Below the pieces are notes generated by a model, which was not told the DNA's origin, searched no databases, and saw only the letters and a program-made list of their open reading frames with translations. This document shows, piece after piece, positions 16,877-26,114 of a DNA stretch of 64,000 nt. How positions within the stretch are numbered: position 1 is the stretch's first letter; each line of letters starts with the position of its first letter. The stretch lies in contig NZ_CP051625.1 of assembly GCF_012844345.1 (NCBI RefSeq), positions 806,001-870,000 of the forward strand, in the 5' to 3' direction. The position numbers and the translations under genes were made by a program. Source of the DNA: Pseudomonas sp. gcc21 (GTDB lineage Bacteria > Pseudomonadota > Gammaproteobacteria > Pseudomonadales > Pseudomonadaceae).

Positions 16877-18967
16877 ATGGCAGTAAAGCGCCAGTTCGTT
16901 TTCGGCGTCGCCTCGGTGGCGGCTCTTTATGCAGGTTTGAGCAATGCCCTGGGGTTAGGAGAGGTTGAACTGCAATCCGCCCTGAATCAGCCCTTGAACG
17001 CCGTCATTCAGCTGCAAGGCAGCCAGGGAATCGCTCCGGATGAGATCCGGGTATCGCTCGCTGGCGCTGACGCTTTTGCCAATGCTGGTATCGAACGTCC
17101 TTTCTTCCTGTCCGACCTGCGCTTTACGCCAGTGGTCACTGGCAACGAACTGGCCGTCCGTATCCAGTCAAGCAAGCCGGTACTTGAGCCCTATCTGAAT
17201 TTCCTGGTTGAGCTACGTCAGCCCAACGGCCGGGTGTTGCGTGAATACACGCTCTTGCTCGACCCACCGCTGTACGACCCTAACTCAGGTGTGTTGAGCC
17301 AGACGCCCGTGCGTGAAGCATCCGCAGCGCCAACTCAGCGCACCGCCAGCGGTTCTCCTTCTACTAATCGCTCTGCTGCGCCTGCCTCGCAAGCGCAATT
17401 GCCGGATATATCCGCGCAGCCAGGTGCCAGCACTTACACCACGGTCGCCGGCGATACCCTTTGGGAAATAGCGGAGAAAACGCGTCCGGCCGATTCGGTT
17501 TCGATCCGCAATAACCTGCTGGCTATCCAGGCCCTTAATCCAGACGCGTTCATTGGCGGCGATATTGGTCGGCTGCGCAGCAATGCCACGCTGGTGCTTC
17601 CCACTGCAGAGCAGTTGGGCGTTGAGGCCACAGCGCAGACCGGCTCGGCAGACTCGACCACAACCAGTGCAGGGGCTCGGGAGGCACGGCCTGGTCAGGC
17701 AGCAGCGGAACGGGTGGCCAGGTCCGATACACCGGAGGCAGCGTCATCCACTGAGCGCGTGCGTTCGGAAGGGGCCGGGTCGAATCCCGCTGCGCGGTTC
17801 CGGATCGAAGAAACCACCCCGGACACCGCGATCGCCGACAATCAGGTGCTGCTTGAGCGCCTGCAATCGTTGGAGGCGCGATTCAATGTGCTGTTGAACG
17901 AGCTGGATGCGCGTGACCGCCAGATTGCCAATCTGCAGGCGGAGCTTGAGGTATTGCGTGCAGCCCAGGCCTCCGAGGCACAAAGCACGCCGGACGATAT
18001 CGCGCCGGTAGGCACAGTTGATGAGGGCACTGAGGAAACCGGCACTGTCTCGGCGACCGGCAGCGCTGAACCGGAATCCGGGGCTATCGCTGCTGAAGTT
18101 GTCTTGCCTGAGCCGCAAGCCCGCAACGAGACGTTCTTCACCCGCTGGTGGCCTGTGCTATTGGGTCTTCTCGCAGCATTGCTTGGAGTATTGGCATGGC
18201 TGTGGAAGCGTAAGCAGGATGAGCAGGAAGCAGACACAACGACAATCGACGGACGAGAGCTGACGGTGCCTGAAGCGGCGGCGGCGTCCCTGGCGGCCGA
18301 GGCTGCAGTGCAAACCACTATGGTTAAAGAAGCTGTGTCTCCTCGAGTGACGCGCTCGGTGGACCCGCTCGATGGCGTGGAGCTCTATATCACCTACGGG
18401 CGCTTTGCTGAAGCACTGGTGATGGTGGAGCGGGCAATTGAAGAGAATCCCAAGCGTCTGGACCTGCGCTATCAGCAGCTGCGAGTGCTCGCGGAGCTGG
18501 GCGAGCTGCGCCAGTTTGTCGAGCAGGAACAGGCGGTCCTCGCGCTCGGGGGCAACTCAGCGCGCATTGATGAAATCAAATCCAGCTACCCGACGTTGTT
18601 TGCCGGACGCAATGATGAGGTTGAGCAGATTGATGAACTCGAGCCATTACTGGACGAAGATTTCGATGGGTTCGCAGACAATACCCAGCCTTACGCGTCA
18701 GACGATCTCGCCGCCGATGAGGAAACCAGCGAGTTGAATCTCAACGATTTTACGCTGGATCCTGACTGGGACCTGATCGAAGGGCTGACCCCCGCGCCAG
18801 GCAATCGCGACCCGGAAGGTCAGGACCCCGAGGCGCAACCGGAGCCGCATGATGACGAAATGCTCCGTGATGGTCTGCGCAAGATGCCCGAGGTCGAAGA
18901 GCTGGATGACGACGAGGACCTCTTCCCTGGCAAGCAGGGCACGCAAACACCGCGTCGTGACAGTTAA
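16877..18967 (+). CDS. FimV/HubP-family peptidoglycan-binding membrane protein, short form
   Basis: 696-residue protein. The N-terminal FimV domain follows a signal sequence (LSNALGLGEVELQSALNQPL, about 23-42) and includes SSKPVLEPYLNFLVELRQPNGRVLREYTLLLDPPLY. A LysM domain (YTTVAGDTLWEIAEKTRP to ATLVLP, about 190-245) would bind peptidoglycan. A coiled coil (NQVLLERLQSLEARFNVLLNELDARDRQIANLQAELEVLR, about 320-360) precedes one membrane helix (WWPVLLGLLAALLGVLAWLW, about 425-444). The cytoplasmic part has a TPR-like repeat (ELYITYGRFAEALVMVERAI) and a long acidic tail. I do not see the conserved FimV C-terminal domain. In Pseudomonas the main fimV lies upstream of truA, just left of the dedD region, so this is probably a paralogue. 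Polar-landmark and type IV pilus roles are family knowledge. Confidence 0.85.
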   Translation: MAVKRQFVFGVASVAALYAGLSNALGLGEVELQSALNQPLNAVIQLQGSQGIAPDEIRVSLAGADAFANAGIERPFFLSDLRFTPVVTGNELAVRIQSSKPVLEPYLNFLVELRQPNGRVLREYTLLLDPPLYDPNSGVLSQTPVREASAAPTQRTASGSPSTNRSAAPASQAQLPDISAQPGASTYTTVAGDTLWEIAEKTRPADSVSIRNNLLAIQALNPDAFIGGDIGRLRSNATLVLPTAEQLGVEATAQTGSADSTTTSAGAREARPGQAAAERVARSDTPEAASSTERVRSEGAGSNPAARFRIEETTPDTAIADNQVLLERLQSLEARFNVLLNELDARDRQIANLQAELEVLRAAQASEAQSTPDDIAPVGTVDEGTEETGTVSATGSAEPESGAIAAEVVLPEPQARNETFFTRWWPVLLGLLAALLGVLAWLWKRKQDEQEADTTTIDGRELTVPEAAAASLAAEAAVQTTMVKEAVSPRVTRSVDPLDGVELYITYGRFAEALVMVERAIEENPKRLDLRYQQLRVLAELGELRQFVEQEQAVLALGGNSARIDEIKSSYPTLFAGRNDEVEQIDELEPLLDEDFDGFADNTQPYASDDLAADEETSELNLNDFTLDPDWDLIEGLTPAPGNRDPEGQDPEAQPEPHDDEMLRDGLRKMPEVEELDDDEDLFPGKQGTQTPRRDS

Positions 18968-19048
18968 GGGATAATCGGGTCACTGCGCCAGTCTGGCTGC
19001 ACGCTGGACGGGCGCAGTGGCTCCGGTTTGCTAGCTGATACGGGTTCG

Positions 19049-21466
19049 CTAGCTGAATAGTCGCTTGGCCACATCGCGGAAATGACTGGCGAAGTGGATG
19101 GTCATCCCCTTGGTCAGATAATCCGGCAACTCCTCGAAATCACCTCGATTGGCTTCAGGCAGTATCAGTTCATAAATGGATTGCCGACGCGCTGCGATAA
19201 CCTTCTCTCTGATACCCCCGACAGGCAAGACCTGTCCGGTCAGCGTGATTTCCCCGGTCATGGCAATTCCTTCCCGTGGCGCCTCGTCGCGCGCCAGTGA
19301 GAGCAGCGCACTGGCGATGGTTACGCCTGCACTGGGGCCGTCCTTGGGCGTCGCGCCCTCGGGTACGTGCAGATGCACGAAGGCTTCATCGAAGAAGCTC
19401 TTGTCTGCCTTGTACCGTCCAAGATTGGCACAGACGTAGCTATAGGCGATTTCCGCCGACTCCTTCATCACGTCTCCAAGCTTGCCGGTCAGCTTGAACC
19501 CCCGATTAAGAGTATGAATGCGGGTTGCTTCGACGGGTAAGGTTGCGCCACCCATCGAAGTCCAGGCCAGGCCGGTAATGATACCGACACCCTTGAGTGT
19601 CTTTTCCGTACGGAATGCGGGGGTGCCGAGCAGCGTTTTGAGGTCGTCCGGCTTGATGCTGACCTTGCGCTCAGGGTCGTCCAGTAGCTGCATGACCGAT
19701 TTGCGGATGATCTTGGCCAGCTGTTTTTCCAGATTGCGCACGCCAGCTTCCCGTGCATAACCCTCAATGATCTCGCGCAGTGCCTTGTCCGTAATACGCA
19801 ACTGGCTCTTGCGCAGTCCGGCGCGCTCCAGCTGTCGCGGCCAGAGATGGTGCTTGGCGATGGCCAGTTTTTCCTCTGCGATATACCCGGACAGGCGAAT
19901 CACATCCATGCGGTCCAGGAGCGGGCCGGGAATGCTGTCCAGCGTATTGGCTGTACATACGAACAGCACCTTGGACAGGTCGAGCCGCATATCCAGGTAG
20001 TGATCGAGAAACTGGCTGTTCTGCTCCGGGTCCAGTGTTTCGAGCAGCGCCGAGGCCGGGTCGCCCTGATGACTGCTGCCGAGTTTGTCGATTTCGTCGA
20101 GCATGATCACCGGATTCATCACGCCAACATCCTTGAATGCCTGTACGAACTTACCCGGCATGGCGCCGATGTAGGTACGACGGTGACCCTTGATCTCGGC
20201 TTCGTCACGCATCCCGCCAACGCTGAACCGGTAGAACGGGCGCCCCAGGCTTTCCGCTATAGAGTGGCCAATGCTGGTCTTGCCTACGCCAGGCGGGCCG
20301 ACCAGCAGGATAATCGAGCCTGAAACCGAGCCTTTGAACGCACCGATAGCGAGAAACTCGAGTATGCGTTGTTTGACGTCTTCGAGCCCATCGTGATCAC
20401 GGTCAAGCACCTTGCGGGCATGTTTGATATCCAGCTTGTCGGTATGCGTCAGGCCCCAGGGGATCGACGTGGCCCAGTCCAGGTAATTGCGGGTTACGCC
20501 GTATTCAGGGGAGCCGGTCTCCAGTATTGATAGCTTCTGCAGTTCCTCCTCGATTTTCTTGCTGGCTGGCTCGGGCAATGTCTTGTCCGCCAGCCGCTGG
20601 CGGAACTGCTCGATATCTGCCGTGCGGTCGTCCTTTGATAATCCCAGTTCGCGCTGGATAACCTTGAGCTGCTCTTTCAGGAAGAACTTGCGCTGATGCC
20701 CGGTGATGGTGCGGTTTACCTCCGCGCTGATCTCGCCCTGCAGCCGCGCAACGTCGATCTCCTTCTTGAGCATGACCAGCACTTTTTCCATGCGCCGCAG
20801 GATAGGAATCGTGTTCAGCACGTCCTGCAGCTCTTCCGCGCGTGCGGATGTCAGCGCCGCCGCGAAATCCGCCAGCGGCGAAGGCTGATTGGGGCTGAAG
20901 CGGTTCAGGTAGTTTTTCAGCTCCTCGCTGTAGAGCGGGTTCAGCGGCAACAACTCCTTGATCGCGTTGATCAGTGCCATGGCATAGGCGCGCACTTCGT
21001 CGCGCTCATCAGTCGGTGACTCGGGATACTCGACCTCGACCAGGTAGGGCGGCTTGCGAGTCAACCAATTGGATATGCGAACGCGGGTGAGCCCCTGGGC
21101 TATGAACTGGATCTTGCCGTCTTCCTTGACCGCATGATGGATCTTGACTGCGCAGCCGATCTCCGGGAGATGGGTGCTGTCAATGTCGCCACTTTCATCC
21201 AGCGGCGCGTCCACATAGAACAGACCCAGCGCGTGGTGGGGAGTGTTGGCGACCCGCTCGATGGTCTCTGCCCAGGGCGTCTCGTTGATGACCACGGGCA
21301 TGACCTGGGCCGGGAAGAACGGCCTGTTGTGGATGGGCAACAAGTAGATTTTATCCGGCAGCCGCTGGTTGGGAATGACCAGACCGGTGCCAGGTTCGAA
21401 ATCCTGTTTATGTTCCTGCTCGTCCCCTTCGATGAAATCTGGTTTCGTTGAAGACTGATCAGTCAT
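19049..21466 (-). CDS. lon: ATP-dependent protease Lon, AsrA-like second copy
   Basis: 805-residue Lon-family AAA+ protease. Order: an acidic N-terminal extension (1-35), the Lon substrate-binding domain (about 40-235), a coiled middle, AAA+ with Walker A GPPGVGKTSIGHSIAE near 388 and Walker B VIMLDEIDKLG, then the protease domain with catalytic Ser in PKDGPSAGVTIA (about 710) and Lys in GGIREKVIAARRQ (about 752). It is not flanked by clpX and hupB as the housekeeping lon is, and its N-terminus resembles the Pseudomonas second Lon, AsrA (PA0779), linked to the response to aminoglycosides. It probably degrades misfolded and regulatory proteins under stress. A sigma-32-like promoter lies about 50 bases upstream of the start. 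Confidence 0.92.
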   Translation of the reverse strand: MTDQSSTKPDFIEGDEQEHKQDFEPGTGLVIPNQRLPDKIYLLPIHNRPFFPAQVMPVVINETPWAETIERVANTPHHALGLFYVDAPLDESGDIDSTHLPEIGCAVKIHHAVKEDGKIQFIAQGLTRVRISNWLTRKPPYLVEVEYPESPTDERDEVRAYAMALINAIKELLPLNPLYSEELKNYLNRFSPNQPSPLADFAAALTSARAEELQDVLNTIPILRRMEKVLVMLKKEIDVARLQGEISAEVNRTITGHQRKFFLKEQLKVIQRELGLSKDDRTADIEQFRQRLADKTLPEPASKKIEEELQKLSILETGSPEYGVTRNYLDWATSIPWGLTHTDKLDIKHARKVLDRDHDGLEDVKQRILEFLAIGAFKGSVSGSIILLVGPPGVGKTSIGHSIAESLGRPFYRFSVGGMRDEAEIKGHRRTYIGAMPGKFVQAFKDVGVMNPVIMLDEIDKLGSSHQGDPASALLETLDPEQNSQFLDHYLDMRLDLSKVLFVCTANTLDSIPGPLLDRMDVIRLSGYIAEEKLAIAKHHLWPRQLERAGLRKSQLRITDKALREIIEGYAREAGVRNLEKQLAKIIRKSVMQLLDDPERKVSIKPDDLKTLLGTPAFRTEKTLKGVGIITGLAWTSMGGATLPVEATRIHTLNRGFKLTGKLGDVMKESAEIAYSYVCANLGRYKADKSFFDEAFVHLHVPEGATPKDGPSAGVTIASALLSLARDEAPREGIAMTGEITLTGQVLPVGGIREKVIAARRQSIYELILPEANRGDFEELPDYLTKGMTIHFASHFRDVAKRLFS

Positions 21467-21515
21467 TGAAGATTCCTGTAATGGTTGAATTCAATATTGT
21501 GAGTCTCTTGCAATG

Positions 21516-21544
21516 AGATGGTGCCTGCATTGCTGTATTTCAAT
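21516..21544 (-). promoter_or_regulatory. sigma-32 (RpoH)-like promoter for the AsrA-like lon
   Basis: Read on the minus strand: ATTGAAA (21538-21544), a 14-base spacer, then CACCATCT (21516-21523). The heat-shock consensus is CTTGAAA, 13-14 bases, CCCCATNT, so there is one mismatch in each box. A start near 21508 would give a leader of about 40 bases before the ATG at 21466. This fits a stress-induced Lon; it is a sequence match only. Confidence 0.6.
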
Positions 21545-21864
21545 AGCGCCTCTATGACCGCAAGGTGCTGTGCTCAAATGTCAAGTTCGACTCGTCGGAT
21601 GGCTGACTTTGAACTAATGTGGATGCAGAGCCGGTAGCGTTGTGCTGGCCTGAATCGATGCGTATCGGGTTGAGTGCCTTAATGGGGACACTGCGGGGCT
21701 GTCACTGCTGATATCAGCAGGCCATTCATGAACCTTCGGCGAGCGTGCTGTGGCAGAATTGCATTCCGATCAGGCGGGATCTGATGAACGAGCCCGATAT
21801 CCAGGGCCAAACGGGGCAGGCATGAGAACCGTATTCGACGCCCTAGCACCAAGGAGCTAAAAAC
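21545..21864. other. region upstream of putP without a gene
   Basis: About 320 bases between the lon promoter and putP hold no supported ORF. A short palindromic stretch CTGCTGATATCAGCAG is present near 21705. No recognised operator was assigned; the putP promoter must be here. The AAGGAG ribosome site of putP is at the right end. Confidence 0.4.
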
Positions 21865-23340
21865 ATGACTGGAAATGCAGGGATTTTGACGGCTACCTTC
21901 GCCGTCTACATCGCTATCATGCTTGCAATCGGGTTTATCGCCTACAAGCGAACCAGCAATCTGTCCGACTATATCCTCGGTGGTCGCACCATCGGGCCAG
22001 GTACTGCAGCGCTTTCCGCCGGGGCCTCGGATATGAGTGGCTGGTTATTGCTCGGGCTGCCGGGATATGCATTGGTCGCTGGCTATGAAGCGACCTGGAT
22101 TGCCGCCGGGCTGCTGGCGGGCACTTATCTAAACTGGCTGATCGTGGCGCGGCGCTTGCGCGTGTATTCCCACGCGGTTAATGATTCGCTGACTCTGCCG
22201 GCTTATTTCGAATTCCGCTTTGAAGATAAGTCCCGTCTGCTACGGGTGATCTCGGCTGTGTTCATCCTGCTGTTCTTCCTGTTCTATACCAGTTCGGGTC
22301 TGGTTGCTGCAGGCAAGCTGTTCGAAAGCACGTTCGGCCTGAGCTACGAGCTGGCCGTCGTCGTGGGGACGTTGATCATCGTTTCCTACACCTTTTTCGG
22401 TGGCTTTCTTGCGGTGTCCTGGACTGACGTCATTCAGGGCCTGCTGATGGCAGCGGCACTGGTCGTGGTTCCGCTGATGACACTGAACACCATGGGCGGC
22501 TGGGGCGAAGCGCGCAACGCCATGGAAGCAGCCAACCCCGAATTACTGTCGTTTTTCACCGATGTCGATGGGGAGGCGCTCGGCTTCGTTGCCATCATTT
22601 CCTTGTTCGGCTGGGGGTTGGGGTATTTCGGCCAGCCGCATATCCTTGCGCGTTTCAAGGCTGTCGGGGATGACGCAGCGCTGCCTACCGCGCGGCGTAT
22701 TGCGGTGCTCTGGAGTGCGGTCTGCCTGTTCGCTGCGTTGATGACCGGCTGGGTAGGAATCGGCTATTTTGGCGAGGCTGGCCTGGAAGACGCCGAGACG
22801 GTGTTTCTGTCGCTGATCCAGGCACTGATGCATCCGCTGGTGGCGGGTATCCTGCTCGCCGCAGTGCTGGCTGCCATCATGTCCACCGCTGACTCGCAGC
22901 TGTTGGTGTCGTCTTCAGCGCTGGCGGAAGATTTCTACAAGGCGTTGTTCCGCCGTGATGCCACCCAGAGCGAACTGGTCTGGGTAGGGCGCTTCGCCGT
23001 GGTCGGTATCGCCGTTCTGGCGTTGATCTTTGCATTCAATCCAGAGAGCACGGTGCTGGGCCTGGTGTCCTATGCCTGGGCCGGCTTTGGCGCTGCATTT
23101 GGCCCAGCGGTCATCCTCTCGTTGTTCTGGAAGCGCATGAACCGCAATGGCGCGTTGGCTGGCATCATCGTGGGCGGCATAACCGTCGTGGTCTACAAAC
23201 AGATCGACACTATCGGTCTGTACGAGATTATCCCCGGCTTCATTCTGGCAACGCTTGCCATCGTGATCGTCACGCTGCTGACGCCTGAGCCATCTAAAAC
23301 CATTCAGGAAACCTTTGACGACGTAGCCAATCGCTACTGA
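21865..23340 (+). CDS. putP: sodium/proline symporter PutP
   Basis: 491-residue inner-membrane transporter of the sodium:solute symporter (SSF) family with about 13 helices. Start ATG at 21865 with AAGGAGCT upstream. Family landmarks: SDYILGGRTIGPGTAALSAGASDMSGWLLLGLPG near residues 32-65, containing the substrate and sodium site region, then YFEFRFEDKSRLLRVISAVFI and a late GILLAAVLAAIMSTADSQLLVSSSALAEDF motif (about 325-355) that matches proline-type members. It imports proline with sodium for carbon, nitrogen or osmotic use. putA is not nearby. A strong terminator follows 10 bases after the stop. Confidence 0.95.
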   Translation: MTGNAGILTATFAVYIAIMLAIGFIAYKRTSNLSDYILGGRTIGPGTAALSAGASDMSGWLLLGLPGYALVAGYEATWIAAGLLAGTYLNWLIVARRLRVYSHAVNDSLTLPAYFEFRFEDKSRLLRVISAVFILLFFLFYTSSGLVAAGKLFESTFGLSYELAVVVGTLIIVSYTFFGGFLAVSWTDVIQGLLMAAALVVVPLMTLNTMGGWGEARNAMEAANPELLSFFTDVDGEALGFVAIISLFGWGLGYFGQPHILARFKAVGDDAALPTARRIAVLWSAVCLFAALMTGWVGIGYFGEAGLEDAETVFLSLIQALMHPLVAGILLAAVLAAIMSTADSQLLVSSSALAEDFYKALFRRDATQSELVWVGRFAVVGIAVLALIFAFNPESTVLGLVSYAWAGFGAAFGPAVILSLFWKRMNRNGALAGIIVGGITVVVYKQIDTIGLYEIIPGFILATLAIVIVTLLTPEPSKTIQETFDDVANRY

Positions 23341-23350
23341 TCCAGAAAAG

Positions 23351-23386
23351 GAAAGGGCCGAACTGCAGACAGTCCGGCCCTTTTTG
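23351..23386 (+). terminator. rho-independent terminator after putP
   Basis: Inverted repeat AAAGGGCCG / CGGCCCTTT (23352-23360 and 23375-23383) with a 14-base loop, followed by TTT. Ten bases after the putP stop. The A-run on the left means it may also work for the opposite strand. Confidence 0.85.
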
Positions 23387-23442
23387 CTTCGCCTCTGGAG
23401 TATTGCTTTCTGTGTTGCTATGCAGGCATAACTGGGCTCCCG

Positions 23443-25452
23443 TCAGCCTTCGATAACCGCAAGTAGAAAGCTGTATTCTTCGGCCAGTTCGCGCATGGCC
23501 TGATAACGTCCACTGGCCCCGCCATGCCCTGCGCTCATCTGAGTGCGTAGCAGCAGCGGACGGTGGTCAGTCTTGTGATAGCGCAGTTTGGCAACCCACT
23601 TGGCAGCCTCCCAGTATTGAACCCGCATGTCGTGGTATCCGGCCGTAACGAATAACGCCGGGTAATCCTGTTTGCGGACCTGTTCATAAGGGGCGTAGCC
23701 CTTGATGCGTTCTGCCACCTGCGTCTCGGCCGGGTTGCCCCATTCCTCGTACTCGCCAATGGTCAGAGGAAGGGCGGGATTGTTCATGGTGTTCCATACA
23801 TCGACAAAAGGCACATCTGCCACCGCTGCAGCGAACAGCTCAGGTCGCTGATTGATGACGTTGCCGATAAGCAGCCCGCCGGCGCTACCGCCGGCGACAA
23901 CCAGTCGCGGGCTGTCGGTGTATCCTCTCTCTATCAGATGCTCCGCGCAGGCAATGAAATCCTTGAAGGTATTTTCCTTGTGCTCGAGTTTGCCCGCCTG
24001 ATACCAGGCCTCTCCCATATCTGCGCCGCCGCGCACATGGGCGATGGCGAACACCCAGCCGCGATCCAGCAGTGAAAGTCGGGCGTGGGAAAACCAGGGA
24101 TCCATGCTTGCGCCGTAGGAGCCGTATCCATACAGATAACAGGGCGCCAGGGCGTTCAGGCTGCCTGGCCGACCGACAAGACTGATAGGTATGCGCGTGC
24201 CGTCTGGTGCCGTCGCCCATTCGCGCCTGACGCTGTAATCGTCTGCTGAAAATGGTCCTTCTACCGGCGTTTCCTTGAGTATCTGTTGTTCACCACTGGA
24301 TAGGTCCAATGCGCGAACCTGAGCTGGCCGGTTCAGCGATTCATAGCGCAGTCTGATGCGCTCGCTGACGTATTCTTCGCCGCCTTGTACGTGCAAACTG
24401 TAGACGGCATCAGGCATTTGTACGGTATAAGCGGCGCCGGCCTGCGGACGCACTTCAAGGGCGATCAACCCCTGGTCGCGGTAATGCAGAACCAGCCCGT
24501 GCTGTTGTACATCAAAGTCTTCCAGTGTGCGGGCCGAGTCGGTTTCTACGAACATTTCCCAGTGATCCCGCGAAGGAGTCAGAGGGTCGCAACGATAAAG
24601 GCAGAAATTCTCACCCTGGGCATTACTGCGAATGAACAGACCCTGCGGGCCATGATCGACCTGATATTCGTGCCCTTCATGGCGTTCGGCAAGTAGTTCC
24701 CACTGGCCTTCAGGCTCATCCGCCGATAACACCCGCACCTCACTGGTGTTCTTGCTGTCGCAGGCAAGCATCAGCCACTGCTCGGAGCTGCTGCGGTAGG
24801 CGTGGACGTAGAAGCGCTGGTCAGCTTCGTGAAATACCTTTTGCGCAGGCTGTCCCGGTCGCAATCGCCACAATGTCGAAGGGCGAGACGTCTCGTCCAT
24901 ACTCATCGCAAACAGCGTCGTGCTGTCATTCGCCCAGGTCAGGCTGCCATCAGCCTGGGGTAGATCAAGCTCGGTTACCTCACCGGTACTGAGATCTTTC
25001 AGGTAAAGCTGATAGGTCTCGTTACCCTGACGGTCAAGGCTATAAGCCAGCCAGTGGTGGTCCGGGCTGATCGTGAATCCACCCAGATGCAGAAAGTCAT
25101 CACCGGCTAATACGTTCAGGTCGAGCAGCAGTTGTTGCGTCGCTGGGTCAATCTCGAGGCCGCCATTGTCCGGACGGGGGCACCGGTAGAAGCGCGGATA
25201 TTCGGCACCGGCCTCGGTGCGTTGGTAATATAGCCAGCCTCCCTTGGTGGCGGGAAGCGACAAGTCTGTCTCACGGATGCGTCCGCGAATTTCCTCGAAG
25301 AGCTGATCGCGACGATCCTGATTTTCCGCCAGCCATGTTTCGGTATGACGGTTTTCTTCTTCCAGATATGCCAGGACTTCCGGAGCATCGCGCTGCTCCA
25401 GCCAGGCATAGGGATCTATCGCTTTTTCGTCTCGGCGGGCAACGGGTGGCAT
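23443..25452 (-). CDS. ptrB: oligopeptidase B (S9 prolyl-oligopeptidase family)
   Basis: I set the start at the ATG at 25452 (MPPVARRDEKAIDPYAWLEQ), giving 669 residues; the frame stays open to 25602 but that extension does not look like the family. An N-terminal seven-bladed propeller (about 60-390) gates an alpha/beta hydrolase domain. The catalytic serine is in RLVVAGGSAGGLLIGN, the acid in VTAGYHDMRVQYWEAAKWV, and the histidine in QMSAGHGGASGRYQAMRELA near the C-terminus. YGSYGASMDPWFSHARLSLLDRG is a typical S9A stretch. The enzyme cuts short peptides after Arg and Lys in the cytosol. Divergent from the small membrane protein at 25522. Confidence 0.94.
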   Translation of the reverse strand: MPPVARRDEKAIDPYAWLEQRDAPEVLAYLEEENRHTETWLAENQDRRDQLFEEIRGRIRETDLSLPATKGGWLYYQRTEAGAEYPRFYRCPRPDNGGLEIDPATQQLLLDLNVLAGDDFLHLGGFTISPDHHWLAYSLDRQGNETYQLYLKDLSTGEVTELDLPQADGSLTWANDSTTLFAMSMDETSRPSTLWRLRPGQPAQKVFHEADQRFYVHAYRSSSEQWLMLACDSKNTSEVRVLSADEPEGQWELLAERHEGHEYQVDHGPQGLFIRSNAQGENFCLYRCDPLTPSRDHWEMFVETDSARTLEDFDVQQHGLVLHYRDQGLIALEVRPQAGAAYTVQMPDAVYSLHVQGGEEYVSERIRLRYESLNRPAQVRALDLSSGEQQILKETPVEGPFSADDYSVRREWATAPDGTRIPISLVGRPGSLNALAPCYLYGYGSYGASMDPWFSHARLSLLDRGWVFAIAHVRGGADMGEAWYQAGKLEHKENTFKDFIACAEHLIERGYTDSPRLVVAGGSAGGLLIGNVINQRPELFAAAVADVPFVDVWNTMNNPALPLTIGEYEEWGNPAETQVAERIKGYAPYEQVRKQDYPALFVTAGYHDMRVQYWEAAKWVAKLRYHKTDHRPLLLRTQMSAGHGGASGRYQAMRELAEEYSFLLAVIEG

Positions 25453-25521
25453 CAGTCTGGGACCTCGGATGGTAAAAACGATATTATAGCTGCTCGCACA
25501 CTCACACCGGTTGTACCACCC

Positions 25522-25896
25522 ATGTTGAATGAATCCGAATACCAGACTGTCTGGATGATTTATCTTGCTGCGGCAGCCTGTGCCTGGCTGGTCTGGTGGC
25601 AAATGACCCGCTGGATCAAATGGTGGTTCGTACGCGAACCGCTTTGGGTGATCGCTGCGGTGTTGTTATTCGTCCCGGCGCGGGTTGATCCGGCGGAGCC
25701 GTGGATGGCTCCGGCTTTCTTTATATGGCTGCTGGATACGCTATTCGATACGGGGGACAACGTGGGCAGAATGTTGGGCAATCTCAGTCTGGCACTTGTG
25801 ATCGCGGGTATTGCCTACGTAGGGCTGGTTCTGTTGCGTGCCGGTTGGCGGCATTGGCGCGGCAGAAGTAACGAGTCGGCAGCGGCAGCTCGCTAG
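25522..25896 (+). CDS. small membrane protein of unknown function
   Basis: 124 residues from the ATG at 25522 (MLNESEYQTVWMIYLAAAA). Three hydrophobic segments: about 10-26, 40-55 and 90-110, the last followed by a basic tail (RAGWRHWRGRSNESAAAAR), so the C-terminus is probably cytoplasmic. The frame is open further upstream inside ptrB on the opposite strand, which I treat as shadow. I recall similar small membrane proteins divergent from the oligopeptidase gene in other Pseudomonas, but no function. The start codon lies 69 bases from the ptrB start, so the two share a promoter region. Confidence 0.78.
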   Translation: MLNESEYQTVWMIYLAAAACAWLVWWQMTRWIKWWFVREPLWVIAAVLLFVPARVDPAEPWMAPAFFIWLLDTLFDTGDNVGRMLGNLSLALVIAGIAYVGLVLLRAGWRHWRGRSNESAAAAR

Positions 25897-26114
25897 GGTC
25901 TGCTCCCGTTTCATTGCGAGCCGCGTGGCTGTTTCGGATGGCGCCAGTCCTAGCGGCGTTCCGCAGGTAAAGGTTGTTCACTTGCCAGGTCTCGCAGCGC
26001 CGCATGGCTGCATGGCTTTACGAGAAACGCAACCTGAGGGGACGGAGCCGCGATGAACAGGCGCAGACTCCAGGGAGCAGCCGAGGCAGCGGCAGTGCGC
26101 TGCCCCGCATCAAG

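Noticed and set aside
19049..21466. Housekeeping lon
   Set aside because: Not beside clpX and hupB, and the N-terminal extension resembles the second Lon type.
23443..25602. 719-residue version of oligopeptidase B
   Set aside because: The first 50 residues lie upstream of the family start and overlap the promoter region; the ATG at 25452 fits.
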